Source: Schoenoplectus triqueter (taxonomy: Eukaryota; Streptophyta; Magnoliopsida; Poales; Cyperaceae). Taken from it: a stretch of DNA of 31,735 bases. This document shows, in pieces, positions 10,104 to 20,830 of the stretch (position 1 is its first letter; each line of letters opens with the position of its first letter). The position numbers were made by a program, and so were the translations under genes. The notes beneath the pieces are model-generated. The model saw only the letters and a list, made by a program, of their open reading frames with translations, did not search any database and had not been told where the DNA came from. The DNA lies in NCBI GenBank assembly GCA_964058805.1, contig CAXKVV010001165.1, forward strand, positions 1 to 31,735, in the 5' to 3' direction.

Positions 10104-10919
10104 TCATTCAGAGGGGGTTTTATTTTCATTTTGGAGACGATATCGGACGCGTTCGATGTAGCTTTTAAATTTATCCTTACTGGTGTCGTCTCCTTTATTC
10201 ACAGCCCCTGCGTCCGTATTGATTTTCTTTTCTCCTTTATCGGCATCCCCATCTGCAATCGGTACATCTATTACCTGTTGTACAGTTGGTTTGTCAAGAT
10301 TTGCTTTACTAATTAGTAGTTACTACATTTAGTGGATAAAAGGAAATTAATAAAAAAATTTAAGTAGTGACTGACATGTAAGATTTAATAATTCATTAGA
10401 AACTCTCAGATATTTTTGAAATGACTTCAAATGTCGAAATAAAGATATTTTGAAACTTAGATGTGGAAGCAAAAAGTGAATACTTCTTGGTTTGAATTTA
10501 TTGAAAGCACTTGGTGGGAAACTTGCTTTTTGAGGATGGATTCATTTACATACCTTTATATATATTGTATGAGGCGATTAATGGATGGAAGAATAATCAG
10601 TTAATCACTCTATCAAAAGTCAACATTCTTGACTTATGCATAAGAAGAAATTAAAAAAAAAAACATTATCTGTCCATTGTTACTTCACATGCACATGCAT
10701 ATATGGTGTTATTGTTGAAAGAAAAATCAATACGAGTTTTGAAAAATACCTTCCCAACAAGTGGATCCTTCTTTTTGGTTGCAACAGAGCTAGGCCCTGA
10801 TAAGCCCTGAGATTCAACCAGGGAAAAAAAATAAAATATTCAGCACAAAGAAATATATCTAGCGAAGAAAAAATACATATAAAATATATCATATCTATAC
10901 GTACCTTGTTATCAGACAT
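10104..10919 (-). CDS. Small three-exon gene, hydrophilic 80-aa protein of unknown function
   Basis: I do not recognise the family. Exons are complement(10905-10919), complement(10750-10806) and complement(10104-10274). Each intron is GT-AG (98 and 475 nt), both junctions are in phase 0, and the reading frame ends in TGA at 10104-10106. The protein starts MSDNKGLSGPSSVATKKKDP and is rich in K, D, G and N. Near its end is FKSYIERVRYRLQ, a likely amphipathic helix, and it finishes TPSE. No signal peptide, membrane segment or known domain is visible. The donor AAG|GTACGT is strong, and a TATA box lies 135 bp upstream of the ATG. Exon 3 is clearly richer in GC than the flanking introns. Small plant proteins with a charged N-terminus and a conserved C-terminal F-x-x-YI helix exist, but linking this gene to them is inference. 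Confidence 0.62.
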
Positions 10920-11053
10920 CTTGAGCTTTTTTTTTTTTTGGGAATAGGATAAAAGATCTTAGCTTATGTTGTGAATATTGGGCAAGCTAACACCTGTATA
11001 TGGTGTTTTGGTGTGAGGAAGCTTGTTGTGTGGGTTCAAGGTAGCGGTCTCGG

Positions 11054-11063
11054 AAATATATAG
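11054..11063 (-). promoter_or_regulatory. Putative TATA box of the small - strand gene
   Basis: On the - strand the sequence reads CTATATATTT, about 135 bp before the ATG at 10919. This predicts a transcription start near 11025-11030 and a leader of roughly 105-110 nt. The leader contains an A13 run just before the ATG. This promoter layout supports the spliced gene model. Confidence 0.45.
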
Positions 11064-11264
11064 CAGTAGCTAGGTTGGAAAAGCTAAGTCATTGCATGGC
11101 ATTTGCATTGTGGTTTCTCCCAATTAAAGGGAGACTTTGACTAATCTTTCTGTTATAGCATGATGATTCTTACGACCAAGTTGTTAACTTTCACATTTAG
11201 CTGATTAGCTCTTTCATCTTTACATTTATTATGTTACATAAATTGAAAACAATAAAATAAAACA

Positions 11265-11328
11265 GAAATCAGAGAGCTTAAGCAAGCACTTCTACACTTG
11301 AAATCAGAGAGCTTAAGCAAGCACTTCT
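11265..11328. repeat. 29-bp direct repeat
   Basis: Two identical 29-bp units (11265-11293 and 11300-11328) contain GAAATCAGAGAGCTTAAGC and are separated by 6 bp. They lie about 200 bp upstream of the TATA box of the small - strand gene, so they could be a promoter duplication. Perfect identity suggests a recent event. Confidence 0.85.
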
Positions 11329-12472
11329 CCTTCTTGCAAGAGATTATATTAGATATTAGCATGTATTATGTTCACATATTTTTGGGACCCAATTTCGGTC
11401 CTAAATGCTAATTGAAGAACTTCTATGTAGTCCAAAAAACTGTTAGGATGTGTTATTGCAATCGAAATGCAAACCATAAATTCCTGCTAGCTAATTACTT
11501 AACAATTGAAACTTTATCTGCCCTAAAATGATTTTTTTTACAATGTACGCATATTCCTCGAAATTTCTTTTCGACGAATACCTTTGTAATTATGTATATT
11601 TTTGAAAAATAAAATAAAAAATATGCTTATTTTGCCTCTCTAAAAAAAATCAATTTTTGCCCCTTCCAATCAAAGTCTGGATTCGCCCTGGTTGTTCAAA
11701 TTTGTAAAAAAAGAAGGTTGATTACTAAAACATGTCAATCAGAAGGAGCGTGAAAAACGACTACGTTTAGCGAAGCAAATATGAACGTTAATCAAGTAAT
11801 CAACCTTACATTTTAGAAAAGTTGATGGGGGAACTTCCACCACAAATTCTGGATTCCTGATGTCAGATTTCTCCTCCTTGACCGACTCTTTATTGACTAG
11901 AAAAGCGAAATCAATTTTGACACTTAAAAACGAAGAAATCGCATCTCACAAGCACAGAAAGTTGCTTGCCCACAACCAAAACATGCATGCTCTGCTACTG
12001 GTACTCTCTCCACAGTTCACACCAATCTGGCTCTATTCTGTTGCACGCGTTATATAACAATGGGCCGGGTTTTCTCTAAAGGGGTTAATGTATACTTTAT
12101 CCGATATGGCACTGCACCTATTTTTTCGTCCATTGGTGGTGCTGAAAATATATATAGAGGCCCAGATAATATGAGCTCTGGTATTTGAGCCGGTCTGAGA
12201 ATTAACAAAGCATCGAAGAGAAAGTTGTGTACTTGTTTTAAGGCACTAGCATATTTGAGACAGAAGCTCTCATGCTTGGTTGCTCGAATCTAAAAATTAA
12301 ACCCAGCCTTGATCAACTATTCACATCCTCATTTGCACAGTATCATTAAATGCAACATATTGTTCGTCAAATTCGTGCTAACTGAATTCCAAAAATCTCC
12401 GTATAATATATTATATGTATTAGTTCGTAAGCCGAGCACCACATCTACATGGCAATGGCATGAAGGTTAATT
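11329..12472. other. Intergenic DNA, no gene supported
   Basis: The stretch 11820-12060 has more balanced composition and an open frame of 65 codons (11860-12057). It has no recognisable domain and no good splice context. On the - strand TTATATAACGCG (near 12055) resembles a TATA box. These hints do not add up to a gene model. Confidence 0.4.
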
Positions 12473-13990
12473 TCTTTTTTTTAGAAAAAAATGGTATATA
12501 CCACCGGTTTATTAGAATCCAAGTAGCAGAACAAAATTAGAGGAAGAGCAAACTTCAAACAACTGGTATTTTTTTCCTCATAAGTACAATAAACGAAATA
12601 CAACACAGAGCACAAAAGAATCTAAAGAGACTAATAACGCCACACATGTAATCATCTAGTTCATAAAGCTAAGTAAAAACAGACTAAAATTACAGTTTTG
12701 AAAGGTAAAACAATACAAAAATATCACAGACAAGCAAAAAGTGATATCCAAAAAGAGACCATTAGAGAACCAGCACAACATGAATCACCAGCTAATTGGC
12801 AACATCAGTGTGGAGTGGTCCAGACCCTGCTACAGCCAAAGCCTCCAAATCCTCCACAACGAGAGGTGCTTCCCCTACCTGCAAAGGAAGCGCTTCTACC
12901 CTGAGGTAGTATCAAAGACAGTTGTAAAATCTAAGAAGCATTCCTTTCTTTACACAAAATGTGACCAAATTAAATATTTTTAAACCTAAAGTCCTAAAGG
13001 AAGAAGAGGCAGGTCCATTAAAAGTGATATTATTTTTCTCCAACCAAAGTGTGCAACACACGACACTTCTAATTAATTCAATCAAATTGTGATCTCTTAA
13101 AGGAATATAACGGTCTAAAATCCACAAGTCATCCGAGTACATTGAACAATTAACAAAAAAATGATCAATGTTTTTATAATGTCCTCAGGAGACACAAGAA
13201 GGGGTCACCTGGCCAATCTCTTTCAAGCAATTGATCTTTAGTAAGAATTCTACGCTTTCGAACTAACCACATGAAAATCTTTACTTTGAACGAATTTTTT
13301 AGCTCCACGCAATATCAAGATCTGTACTAATTTACTCCTAAGAATATACTGACCTGAAGTATGCCATCGCCAATAATTTATATCAGAATGCAAAGGTGAA
13401 AGGGATAAATGACCTATAATATGTATCAATTGAGCCCGTTCTATAAGATAATTACCCAAATAATCGTCTTCTAAATTAAGAGTACCATCTGAATAAGAAT
13501 TCCTAATGTAATATTATGTTTTAAAGTAACAGAAAACAATGAAAGATGTGTACATATAAAGTACAACCCTCAAATCATTTATCTTTTCAAAAAAAAAGAT
13601 GTACCTGAACCAACTATTTTATTAAAATCTAACTCAATAATGTCTTGATCTTGTAAAATAGATTTCCAAATAGAGATACTTTGGATGTTGAAGTCGAATA
13701 TTTAGCCACAAGTATATATTTCCATCTACCCGGGACGTTACTATCCTTAAATTTAACTATCCATTTAGCAAGAAGAGTAGTATTCATAATTTCAAAATCT
13801 ACTATACTTAGGCCTTCTTATTTTTTGCTCTTAGAAACACTATTCCAAATTATTAAATAATACTTCTTTTTAACAGAGCTACCACCGTAACAATAAAAAT
13901 ATTTTCCTAAGCTTATTAATTGATTTCCTAACATGAACAGAAAATCTACAGATAGACATCTAATAAATAAGAATAGATGAAATAATAGTA
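12473..13990 (-). mobile_element. LINE-A, 5'-truncated and decayed
   Basis: This is a non-LTR retrotransposon read on the - strand and ending in an A-rich tail (T-run 12475-12482). From 13990 downward, the translated pieces are the post-RT region (GLSIVDFEIMNTTLLAKW, near 13800), then WRWHTSGQYILRSKL (near 13350) and RRILTKDQLLERDWP (near 13230), which belong to the zinc-binding reverse-transcriptase (zf-RVT) region. They are followed by LIRSVVCCTLWLEKNNITFN (near 13050), typical of the LINE C-terminus. Frames change and stops occur, so it is a pseudogene. The catalytic RT core and endonuclease are absent. It is probably related to the other two LINEs, which share orientation and domain style. 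Confidence 0.8.
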
Positions 13991-14104
13991 TTGAGGCATG
14001 CGGGTTAGTTTGTCATATATATCTATGTAAAATATTTTTTTATGAAAATATATGTAAATAGTTGATCAGGACTTTGGATTACGCGCCAACCTCACTAGTA
14101 TTCA

Positions 14105-14470
14105 CAGAATTTTTTTGTGGTAATTAAAATAATAAATAATCGGGATTTGATAAGATGGTATAGTCTGGACCGAGTTTCAACTCAGTACCAGACAATTTTT
14201 TTGTTTTTTTTCTTAGAATTAAAAAATATCTAGAACTGAGTTTAAAACTCAGTCATAGATAGTCTTTTTTGCTGCAAGTTGGTGAATGTATGTTTTTTTT
14301 TGGAAAAAAACTATTTAGGAGCAAGTTGTCCTAACCATTTTTTGCTCTTTTTTTGCTTAGAATTAAAAAAAGAGATCAAGTTTAAAACTCATCCAGCTAT
14401 ACAATCTAAATTCAAAAATCATCTTACTGAATCTTGATTATTTATTATTTTAATTATCAAAAAAATTCTG
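14105..14470. mobile_element. MITE, family 1, copy 2
   Basis: The ends CAGAATTTTTTTG and CAAAAAAATTCTG are inverted, and the repeats run inward through TAATTAAAATAATAAATAAT and CGGGATTTGATAAGAT. Their partners on the right arm are TATTTATTATTTTAATTA and ATCTTACTGAATCTTGA. The interior has three degenerate copies of a GAGTTTAAAACTCA-like palindrome, also seen in the copies at 2217 and 2524. It is 366 bp and noncoding. It lies just upstream of LINE-A, but the two appear independent. Confidence 0.8.
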
Positions 14471-14479
14471 AGCCAGTCA

Positions 14480-14503
14480 CTGCCATGTATCACAAGATGG
14501 CAG
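14480..14503. repeat. CTGCCAT hairpin, solitary copy
   Basis: CTGCCAT (14480-14486) and ATGGCAG (14497-14503) flank a 10-nt loop. The same arms with different loops occur at 14853-14874 and 14995-15017. Confidence 0.7.
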
Positions 14504-14837
14504 TTTTACTCCAATTGGCCCGACATGGCGTGGGCCTCACGAACAGTATATACAGTATTTACTCATAGTAACTATATATTATGTTGTGACTTGTGTGTGG
14601 TAATAGTGCTGAGAACGATGAGTTTTCCAGCGGCCGGATGGGTTTCAACTTATGATAGTTAGCCAGCTCCGTACAATGGTAATAGTGAAGTACCATGTGA
14701 GGTGATTAAAAGCTGGCGTAACTATTAAATAAAGTCTAGCTTTTTTTTTTGATAAGAAAAGTCTAGCTATCAAAAATAAAGATTGTGGAGCGATAAATCG
14801 GGGTCCACAGGACTCTCGAATGCTTGCTCTCACTAGG

Positions 14838-15031
14838 AAGAATTTTTATCCGCTGCCATTGTTTGTGATGGCAGGCCCTATCATCGGATCTATGACAGTG
14901 GGACCCACTAAATAAAAAATAAAAACACTCTCTCTATTAACTGAATCTGAGCCGTATAAAATAAATCGGATCATTCAAAAACTATGATAAGATTCTGCCA
15001 TTGTACAGCTATGGCAGCAGATTCTGATCCC
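14838..15031. mobile_element. Small foldback element built on CTGCCAT hairpins
   Basis: Two hairpins (CTGCCAT/ATGGCAG at 14853-14874 and 14995-15017, with loops of 8 and 9 nt) lie near the ends of a segment of about 190 bp. Sequence beyond them is inverted as well: CTATCATCGGATC on the left against ATGATAAGAT on the right. The segment therefore looks like a short MITE whose inverted ends are themselves hairpins. Exact limits and superfamily are not determined. Confidence 0.45.
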
Positions 15032-16707
15032 ACTTGGAAGCAGGTGATTGAAGTGACGAACGAATTTTGCTGTAATAATTCACTATCGTGTAAATTCAGA
15101 TAAATGTGACCGATGTACGACGCAGCAGTAGCCAGTATTTGGTAAATTTATGTCAGGATAGTGCTTTGTTTCGTTTAATTTATACAGATATCAAGCCAAT
15201 GGTGATTGGTGTGGCACTTTTTTTTTTTTTTGGAAAAAAGAGCACCATAAATCAGTGTCCGTTTCTATTTCTTTACCAAAGCAAATGTCAATACAAAATC
15301 AAAGATTATAAGCTATAAACTTGGGGCTTATTAAAAGGCAAAACCTCACAGAACAACAGAAAATATAAAAAACATACAAATCCAATTAGCAACAAAATGT
15401 CTATGTGTCTCTAGTACAAAAGCACCCCAACAACATCAATAATTCAACAAATCTTCATCCTCTACTACGATCCTGGAGGAGTGTACCATACCAGATTGTT
15501 GGTTCCCAGTAGGAGTAGCTGGCCGGGCAGGGGCAGAGGGACCCACAGCCGGTGCCATAGTCACCTGTCCTATATGCTCAATGGAGAGAGAAGACCCTGC
15601 CCGGAATTTAAACAAATACAAAATACAAAAAAAAATTAGCAGCACAGGGTTGTGAGGATGAATTAAACACTTGCCTGTTTTGCTCCAGCCAAACCACACA
15701 TACATAAGCTGCTAACAAGATTCCCAAAAACTAAAAATTAGTCAACAATAAATAGGAGTTCCGAAACTCTAAAAGAGAATGAGTATTTAAGGATCTCCGT
15801 TGTGGATGAACCATAAGAATATCATTTCAAAACTGAAAAATAAAAGGACATTGGAAAAAAAAAGATGATCCACTGATTCATCCTGTGTACAAAAGACACG
15901 AGCGGTCCCCGATCCATCCTTGTTTTCATAAGATATCTCTTGTAAGGATCTTATTGTTAAGAGCCATCCAAATAAATAATTTATTTTTAAGAGGTATTTT
16001 TGTTGGGTTTTGATCTAACCAAATCTCATTAAGGTTTAAGTTATGGAAAAACCGTAAAACAAAAAAATATTTCTACTTAACTTAGAGATTAAAGTATGTC
16101 AGATAATTATCGAGAGATATAAATATTTTAATCTGTTATAAAAGACCATAAAATATTATTTTACTTCTAACTTAAGCGAACGATTAAAGCGATATGTCGG
16201 ATGATTACCGAGAGATACATACCTCTTTAATCCTTTATAGATCTACTTCATGATTGATTTCTAAAATATTAATCTACTTAATAATTACATAGATTAATAT
16301 AAATTTTTATACCTCGTTTCCAAATTTTAATTAGAATGCAAATCGGTTTGTCTCAGAGTATCACACATGTGATACCTCTGTAGGTTATTCACCAGGACTG
16401 ACCAGAGAGTGACTTATTTTTTTTGCCCAAAATACTGTAAACCGCGGTTTCTCGCAAAAACACTATTCACTGAGAAAAAGATAAAATAGTACTATTCACG
16501 ACTCACAGTTATTTTGTTTCACACAAAGGTGCAGAAATACAATAACTTTCATAAAAACACTATTCATTGATCCCGTGAATTCTGAAACAATCGTAAAACG
16601 AGAAATAGAGAAAATAAAAACTCAAATTGATCATTCGTGATATGATATGAACTGAATTAGTATGTTTCTCTTTCATCCTACCCTTCTATTTATAGCCTTT
16701 CAAAAAA

Positions 16708-17097
16708 GAGAAGGGATCCAATTACCATTTTCTTTGGTGCTCATGGTGTTTATTTATTTATTTATTTATGTATAAATTTAAAAATATGAACCGTTAGATG
16801 TATTCTATATCATCTCAATTGTATGTATATGAAAAATAAAAAAAATTAACTTTATTTGAATAGCCATCAAGTAACGTGTCTAAATTATAAAATTTGGTCC
16901 GTTAATTTTATTAACGCTTGATGCCTATATAAATAATATCGAAATGATATAATTTTTTATATACATATATAAGATGATATTTACAAAATATTCTTTCAAT
17001 TAGTTTTATTATTTAAGAATTTAAATAATAGTTATTTGATATTTAATTTTAATGGCACCGATGTGACACCAAAATGGTGGTAATTTGATCCCTTCTC
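16708..17097. mobile_element. Mutator-like MITE with 9-bp target duplication
   Basis: The element begins GAGAAGGGATCCAATTACCA and ends with the complement of GAGAAGGGATCAAATTACCA. These are 20-bp terminal repeats with a single mismatch, and weaker complementarity continues inward through TTTGGTG. TTCAAAAAA flanks it on both sides (16699-16707 and 17098-17106). A 9-bp duplication is the signature of Mutator-like elements. It is 390 bp, has no coding capacity, contains a TTTA microsatellite, and lies inside the LTR-like insertion. Confidence 0.85.
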
Positions 17098-17131
17098 TTC
17101 AAAAAATTATCAAAATTATCAAAATATCATT

Positions 17132-17262
17132 AAAGTTTAGCCAAATTACCAAAATGTCATTATTTAGTTGGCAAGAATATAAAGTTAGCCAAATTTACCA
17201 AAATGTCATTACTTGGTTGACAAGAATATAAAGTTGGCAAAATTTATAAGTTTGTCATTAGA
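17132..17262. repeat. 49-bp tandem repeat in the LTR-like insertion
   Basis: Units start at 17132, 17181 and 17230, sharing AAAGTT, GCCAAATT, ACCAAAATGTCATTA and GACAAGAATAT or close variants. The third is partial and more diverged. U3 regions of LTRs often have such repeats next to the promoter. The TATA-like box lies beyond the neighbouring MITE. Confidence 0.8.
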
Positions 17263-19224
17263 CTATTTTAGGCCTTTTTAGATCTCTTTTTGATTTTGGA
17301 CTTTTAATTATTAATTAAGATTTTAATTCTTAACGGGCTTTCAACCTAAAATTTAAATCCATAATTAATATTTAAAATTTAAATCATATATATATATAAA
17401 TACCATGTACAATTATATTTCTCTCGGTTATTGTTTCGGTAAATTTATACGACGTGTCTAACACGTTATAAATTCAATCTGGTTTTTGCTTCTTGTCAAC
17501 TCTATGGTAAATATAATTTAATTATATCATATATAATTAATTATAAAAATATTATTATTAATTATAAATCATTTATAATTAATCAATAAGATTCTCCGAT
17601 TAACTCCTATACGGTGTGACCTGACATGATCCGTGCTATATTGGTAAATAGAGTTAAAACTATTTTAACTTCTATAATCATAGGAGACATCTGACAGAAT
17701 ACACTATGACCATCTAATTACACAGATGATGTTGTACTGTATAATATCATGATCCAGTAAACTATTTACTTGTGTTAATTCTTTCGTCTCATAGCTATTA
17801 GATTAGTTTCAAAGTAGGTGTGTGTTATCCTTGCAAACTTAATCTTTTCTTGATCCTAAGTAAATTATCAAATATAATTGTTCTTATAATTCTACCGCTA
17901 TCAGATAATTTTACTCTATTAAGGGACCCAGTGATGCTATAACTCGTATAGAGATATAAGAAATAATAGTACTTTTAGCAAACCATCTCTTCCTCCGCAT
18001 AAGTTATGTATACCAAAGAGCTACCTTTATAGACATCTTTTACGGACAACATTTGATAGAAATCATATACATACATATCTTATGTAGGAAATATGAATAC
18101 CTCATACTTTAAAAGTTAACACTGAATGAAAGCATTAATAACACGAACACAATTTCATTTAATATTTCATTCGGGGTCTGTCAAATATGATGTTCCTAGA
18201 ACATCTATCTATGTGATTAAAATGATAATTCTTTATCTATGACATATGAAACTTGACCATCATTTAATCTATATACTAATCTGATAGCGGTTAATTAGTG
18301 TTCCTACTAATTACCTCGGTTAGTGACTTTTAAGAGTATATTCTATATAATGAAGTTTTACAATTTCAGTCATCAACTCGGAATGATTCATAAATTCAAT
18401 AATACTCAAGGAAATAAAATATCATTTAAATATCTAATTCATGAACAAAACTTTATATAACAAAGTTATCATATTATTGAATTCAAGATTATTATAAACT
18501 AATAATTTTAAGGGACCAAACTGATTTGGATAAAGAAAACTTAATACCACCAAAACATAGAAAATTATACATAGACTTAATGGTACAAATACCATGAAAT
18601 TCCTACATCCATACCGCGAAATCCATATTATGTGTAAATCAGACAGAATTAAGGATAGTAATAGTTATAATTTTTCATGACACATAGCAAGACTAACGCC
18701 CCGAGTAAGAAGAAAATTAATGTGTCCTCCATTCCAAACATCACTAACAAAGACAGTAGCGGTTTTGGATTTAGCATAAACTAAAGGAAATTGAAGTGAT
18801 AAGGAGAAATCATTATACCAAGTGTCCAACCAAAAATTAATAGAATGCCCGTTCTCAACAATTCATTTAGCACCCAAAAGTAAAAAAAAAAAAGAGATAT
18901 AGTGGAAAGAGCCTTCCAAAAAGTTGAAGAGTTAGCTGAAAAAGTAAAATTATATTTAACACAGAAAATAGATTTACAAAACCCTTTATCATTAATATAT
19001 TTAAATTTTCGTTACCATTTACAAAGAAAAGCGGTATTCATATATTCCAAATTGAAGACTCCTGTTTACTCTTGAAAAAATCTCAAAGATAAACAACTGA
19101 ATAAATGAAAATGAATATCAATTGTTGATAATAAATCATAAGAAGAGGAAAGAAGAGAAACAAGGAAGAGAGGGCCCACTGATCAGAAGATATCGCTAAC
19201 GGACTTCGGAGCAACTTTATTTGT

Positions 19225-19625
19225 CCCACAAGGAAATTCTGGGCACAAAATAAAGAGTATAAATACACCACTATCCTCTATCCACTCGGCATGAGTGACA
19301 ACCGAGAGGATCGAGAGAGAAGAGAGATCTCTCGGGTGTCACCATGTGATTATATCTTTTCTGACAAGTGAGACCCACCTGGCAGCCCTTTATAAGCAGC
19401 TTCAACAGCATGAACCTAGCTTATCCAATGAGTCTAATCAATCCGGAACAAGGGTTAAGCATTAATCCCACAAGGAAATCCTAAGTGCAGAGCAAGGATA
19501 TAAATACCCTGTCATCTCCTGTTCATTCGAGGTGGATGACCCTCAGGAGATTCAGGAGAGAGAGATCTCCTGATGGGTTATCCATTTAAACTATTATCAC
19601 TGACATGTGGGCCCCACACCTCAGT
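19225..19625. repeat. 242-bp-period duplication with TATA-like boxes and covarying stems
   Basis: CCCACAAGGAAAT (19225) recurs at 19467, and each copy continues to a TATAAATAC word, a palindromic GAGA-rich stem and a GTGGG or GTGAGACCCAC word. Copy 1 stem: GTGACA-A-CCGAGAG (19295-19308) with CTCTCGG-G-TGTCAC (19329-19342). Copy 2 stem: GGAT-G-ACCC-T-CAGGAGAT (19534-19551) with ATCTCCTG-AT-GGGT-T-ATCC (19565-19583). The arms differ between copies, yet each pairs within itself. No protein is encoded. It may be a regulatory or terminal part of a large element covering 19.1-25.5 kb. Confidence 0.65.
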
Positions 19626-19787
19626 GACAAACATCAAAGGAGTCAAGATTAAACCCTAAGGATTTACCCTCAAAACAAACCCTAAGAACTGAAACAGTAT
19701 AATCCCTGTGCAACAAAGAACGGTGTCAATGCCAAGCTAGTATTTTGATACAACCAATCACAAGAAATCTCGGTGTGATTTTGCTTT

Positions 19788-20001
19788 CAAGGCGGACCTG
19801 GTGCCAAAACTGTGAGCAACCACCTAACCACGCTTTGATTTGTGTCAATTGCTGATAAGTAGTCAGCTCTTTGACCAAATCACCCTCATGTTAAGGGATT
19901 GAAAGTCAATTTTATAAGACTGATCAGGTCCCAAAGCTGGGAGCAACCACCTGATCAAGTCTAGATTTGTATCAATTGTTGACAAATAATCAACTATTGA
20001 T
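19788..20001. repeat. 127-bp-period duplication with compensatory stem changes
   Basis: Two copies share a CCAAA-n-CTG-n-GAGCAACCACC core. Each is followed by a second stem-loop. In copy 1 it is GTCAA-TT-GCTGA, loop TAAGTAG, TCAGC-TCT-TTGAC (19844-19875). In copy 2 it is ATCAAT-T-GTTGA, loop CAAATAA, TCAAC-T-ATTGAT (19971-20001). The C-G pair of one has become T-A in the other on both strands of the stem. Copy 2 also has TGATCAGGT (19921-19929) paired with ACCTGATCA (19949-19957) around the shared core. Confidence 0.75.
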
Positions 20002-20403
20002 CAAATCAAACCATAATAAATATCAATACAAGTCTAATTGGTATTTAGTTAGGGTGGTTTCTATAAGAGAGAGATATTTGGCAGATACACTGAGCTACAA
20101 TTGAAATCTGGGATTAATTCAAAGGAAGAAATAGGGTTTTTCTTGACAAAAGAATTTTTAATTCAAAGAGACAGGGGTAAAAATAGAATTAAAAATTACA
20201 GAGATGATCATCATGAATTTAGGGATTTTTGGTGAAAATTTCATAATTTTTGGATAAGTGGAGCTATTAAAATAAATTCAAAGAAGATAGAACAGATTAA
20301 TCAAGGGCCAGTATTGAATCAAGGAGTGCATTGGGTACAACTTGGGGAATGAAGGACAATCTGGGTGCAATTTGGAGACAAGAAAGAGTGCAAGTTTGAA
20401 AAA

Positions 20404-20830
20404 CCAGTAACTATACCAACGCCACGTGGCGGCTCTATATTGGGCCAGCTCGGCCATGAAGAGTCACGTGACACTCTCCTATTGGTCCACCTCAAATGGG
20501 TGGGCCCCACCACTGGGCTGACTTGACAAGTGGGCCCCACCAGTATGCCACGTGACAGCCTGCGACTCGGCCATGTCACACCACCAGAGCCATGTGGCTC
20601 ATTTTTATTGGTTCATATCAATAGCAAGTATAAGGGACACAGACACGTGGCAACACAACATGAATCCACTTCATCAAGGGCTGTACACATGTCAACTTCC
20701 TATTGGTCCACATCAGCACATGTGGGCCCCACCTCAACGCAACCAGCTAAGAAATGGGCCCCACCTATGCCACGTGTCAACCCATGTTAGAGCCACCTCA
20801 GCAGACTGTGCCACTTGTCAGCACGACAGC
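20404..20830. repeat. Degenerate repeat rich in CACGTG and GTGGGCCCCAC palindromes
   Basis: Five CACGTG (G-box) cores occur in about 360 bp (near 20423, 20464, 20549, 20644 and 20771), several inside longer palindromes such as GCCACGTGGC and TCACGTGA. They alternate with CTATTGGTCCACCTCA-type words and GTGGGCCCCACC (near 20501, 20530, 20720 and 20755). The pattern is a diverged tandem repeat of roughly 100-250 bp, with related words back to about 19370. Two short open frames on each strand are by-products. Confidence 0.6.

Larger units (their letters stand above)
16011..18600 (-). mobile_element. LTR-like insertion within LINE-B
   Basis: The segment starts on the + strand with TGTTGGG (so it ends CCCAACA on the - strand), as LTRs do, and separates two parts of one LINE reading frame. 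On the - strand it carries CTATAAATAGAAGGG (about 16685-16698), a good promoter TATA box. It lacks protein-coding frames, so it may be a large solo LTR or a non-autonomous element. Part of it (18290-18400, - strand) matches 29035-29180 (+ strand), for example GAGTTGATRACT followed by GAATTGTAAAACT-type sequence. The far end near 18600 was not fixed precisely, and no target duplication was found. Confidence 0.5.
15219..19070 (-). mobile_element. LINE-B, decayed, split by a later insertion
   Basis: The non-LTR retrotransposon on the - strand ends in an A-tail (T-run from 15219). The upstream part (about 18600-19070) encodes NSSTFWKAL, then VENGHSINFWLDTWY and VSDVWNGGHINFLLTRGVS, the usual region after the LINE reverse transcriptase. 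After a gap, PLKNKLFIWMALNNKILTRD (near 15980) and FCTQDESVDHLFF-like residues form the zf-RVT domain. The last open frame (15436-15705) ends with a Pro/Ala-rich tail and DEDLLNY. Between the two halves sits unrelated AT-rich DNA (about 16011-18600), so the LINE was interrupted after insertion. Stops and frame shifts show it is dead. Confidence 0.75.

Noticed and set aside
11860..12057. 65-codon ORF with promoter-like surroundings
   Set aside because: No domain is seen, no plausible splice partner exon exists, and the TATA-like word points to the other strand, where no ORF follows.
15436..15705. 89-codon - strand ORF as an independent gene
   Set aside because: It continues directly from the LINE zf-RVT region and precedes the LINE A-tail, so it is the C-terminal end of LINE-B.
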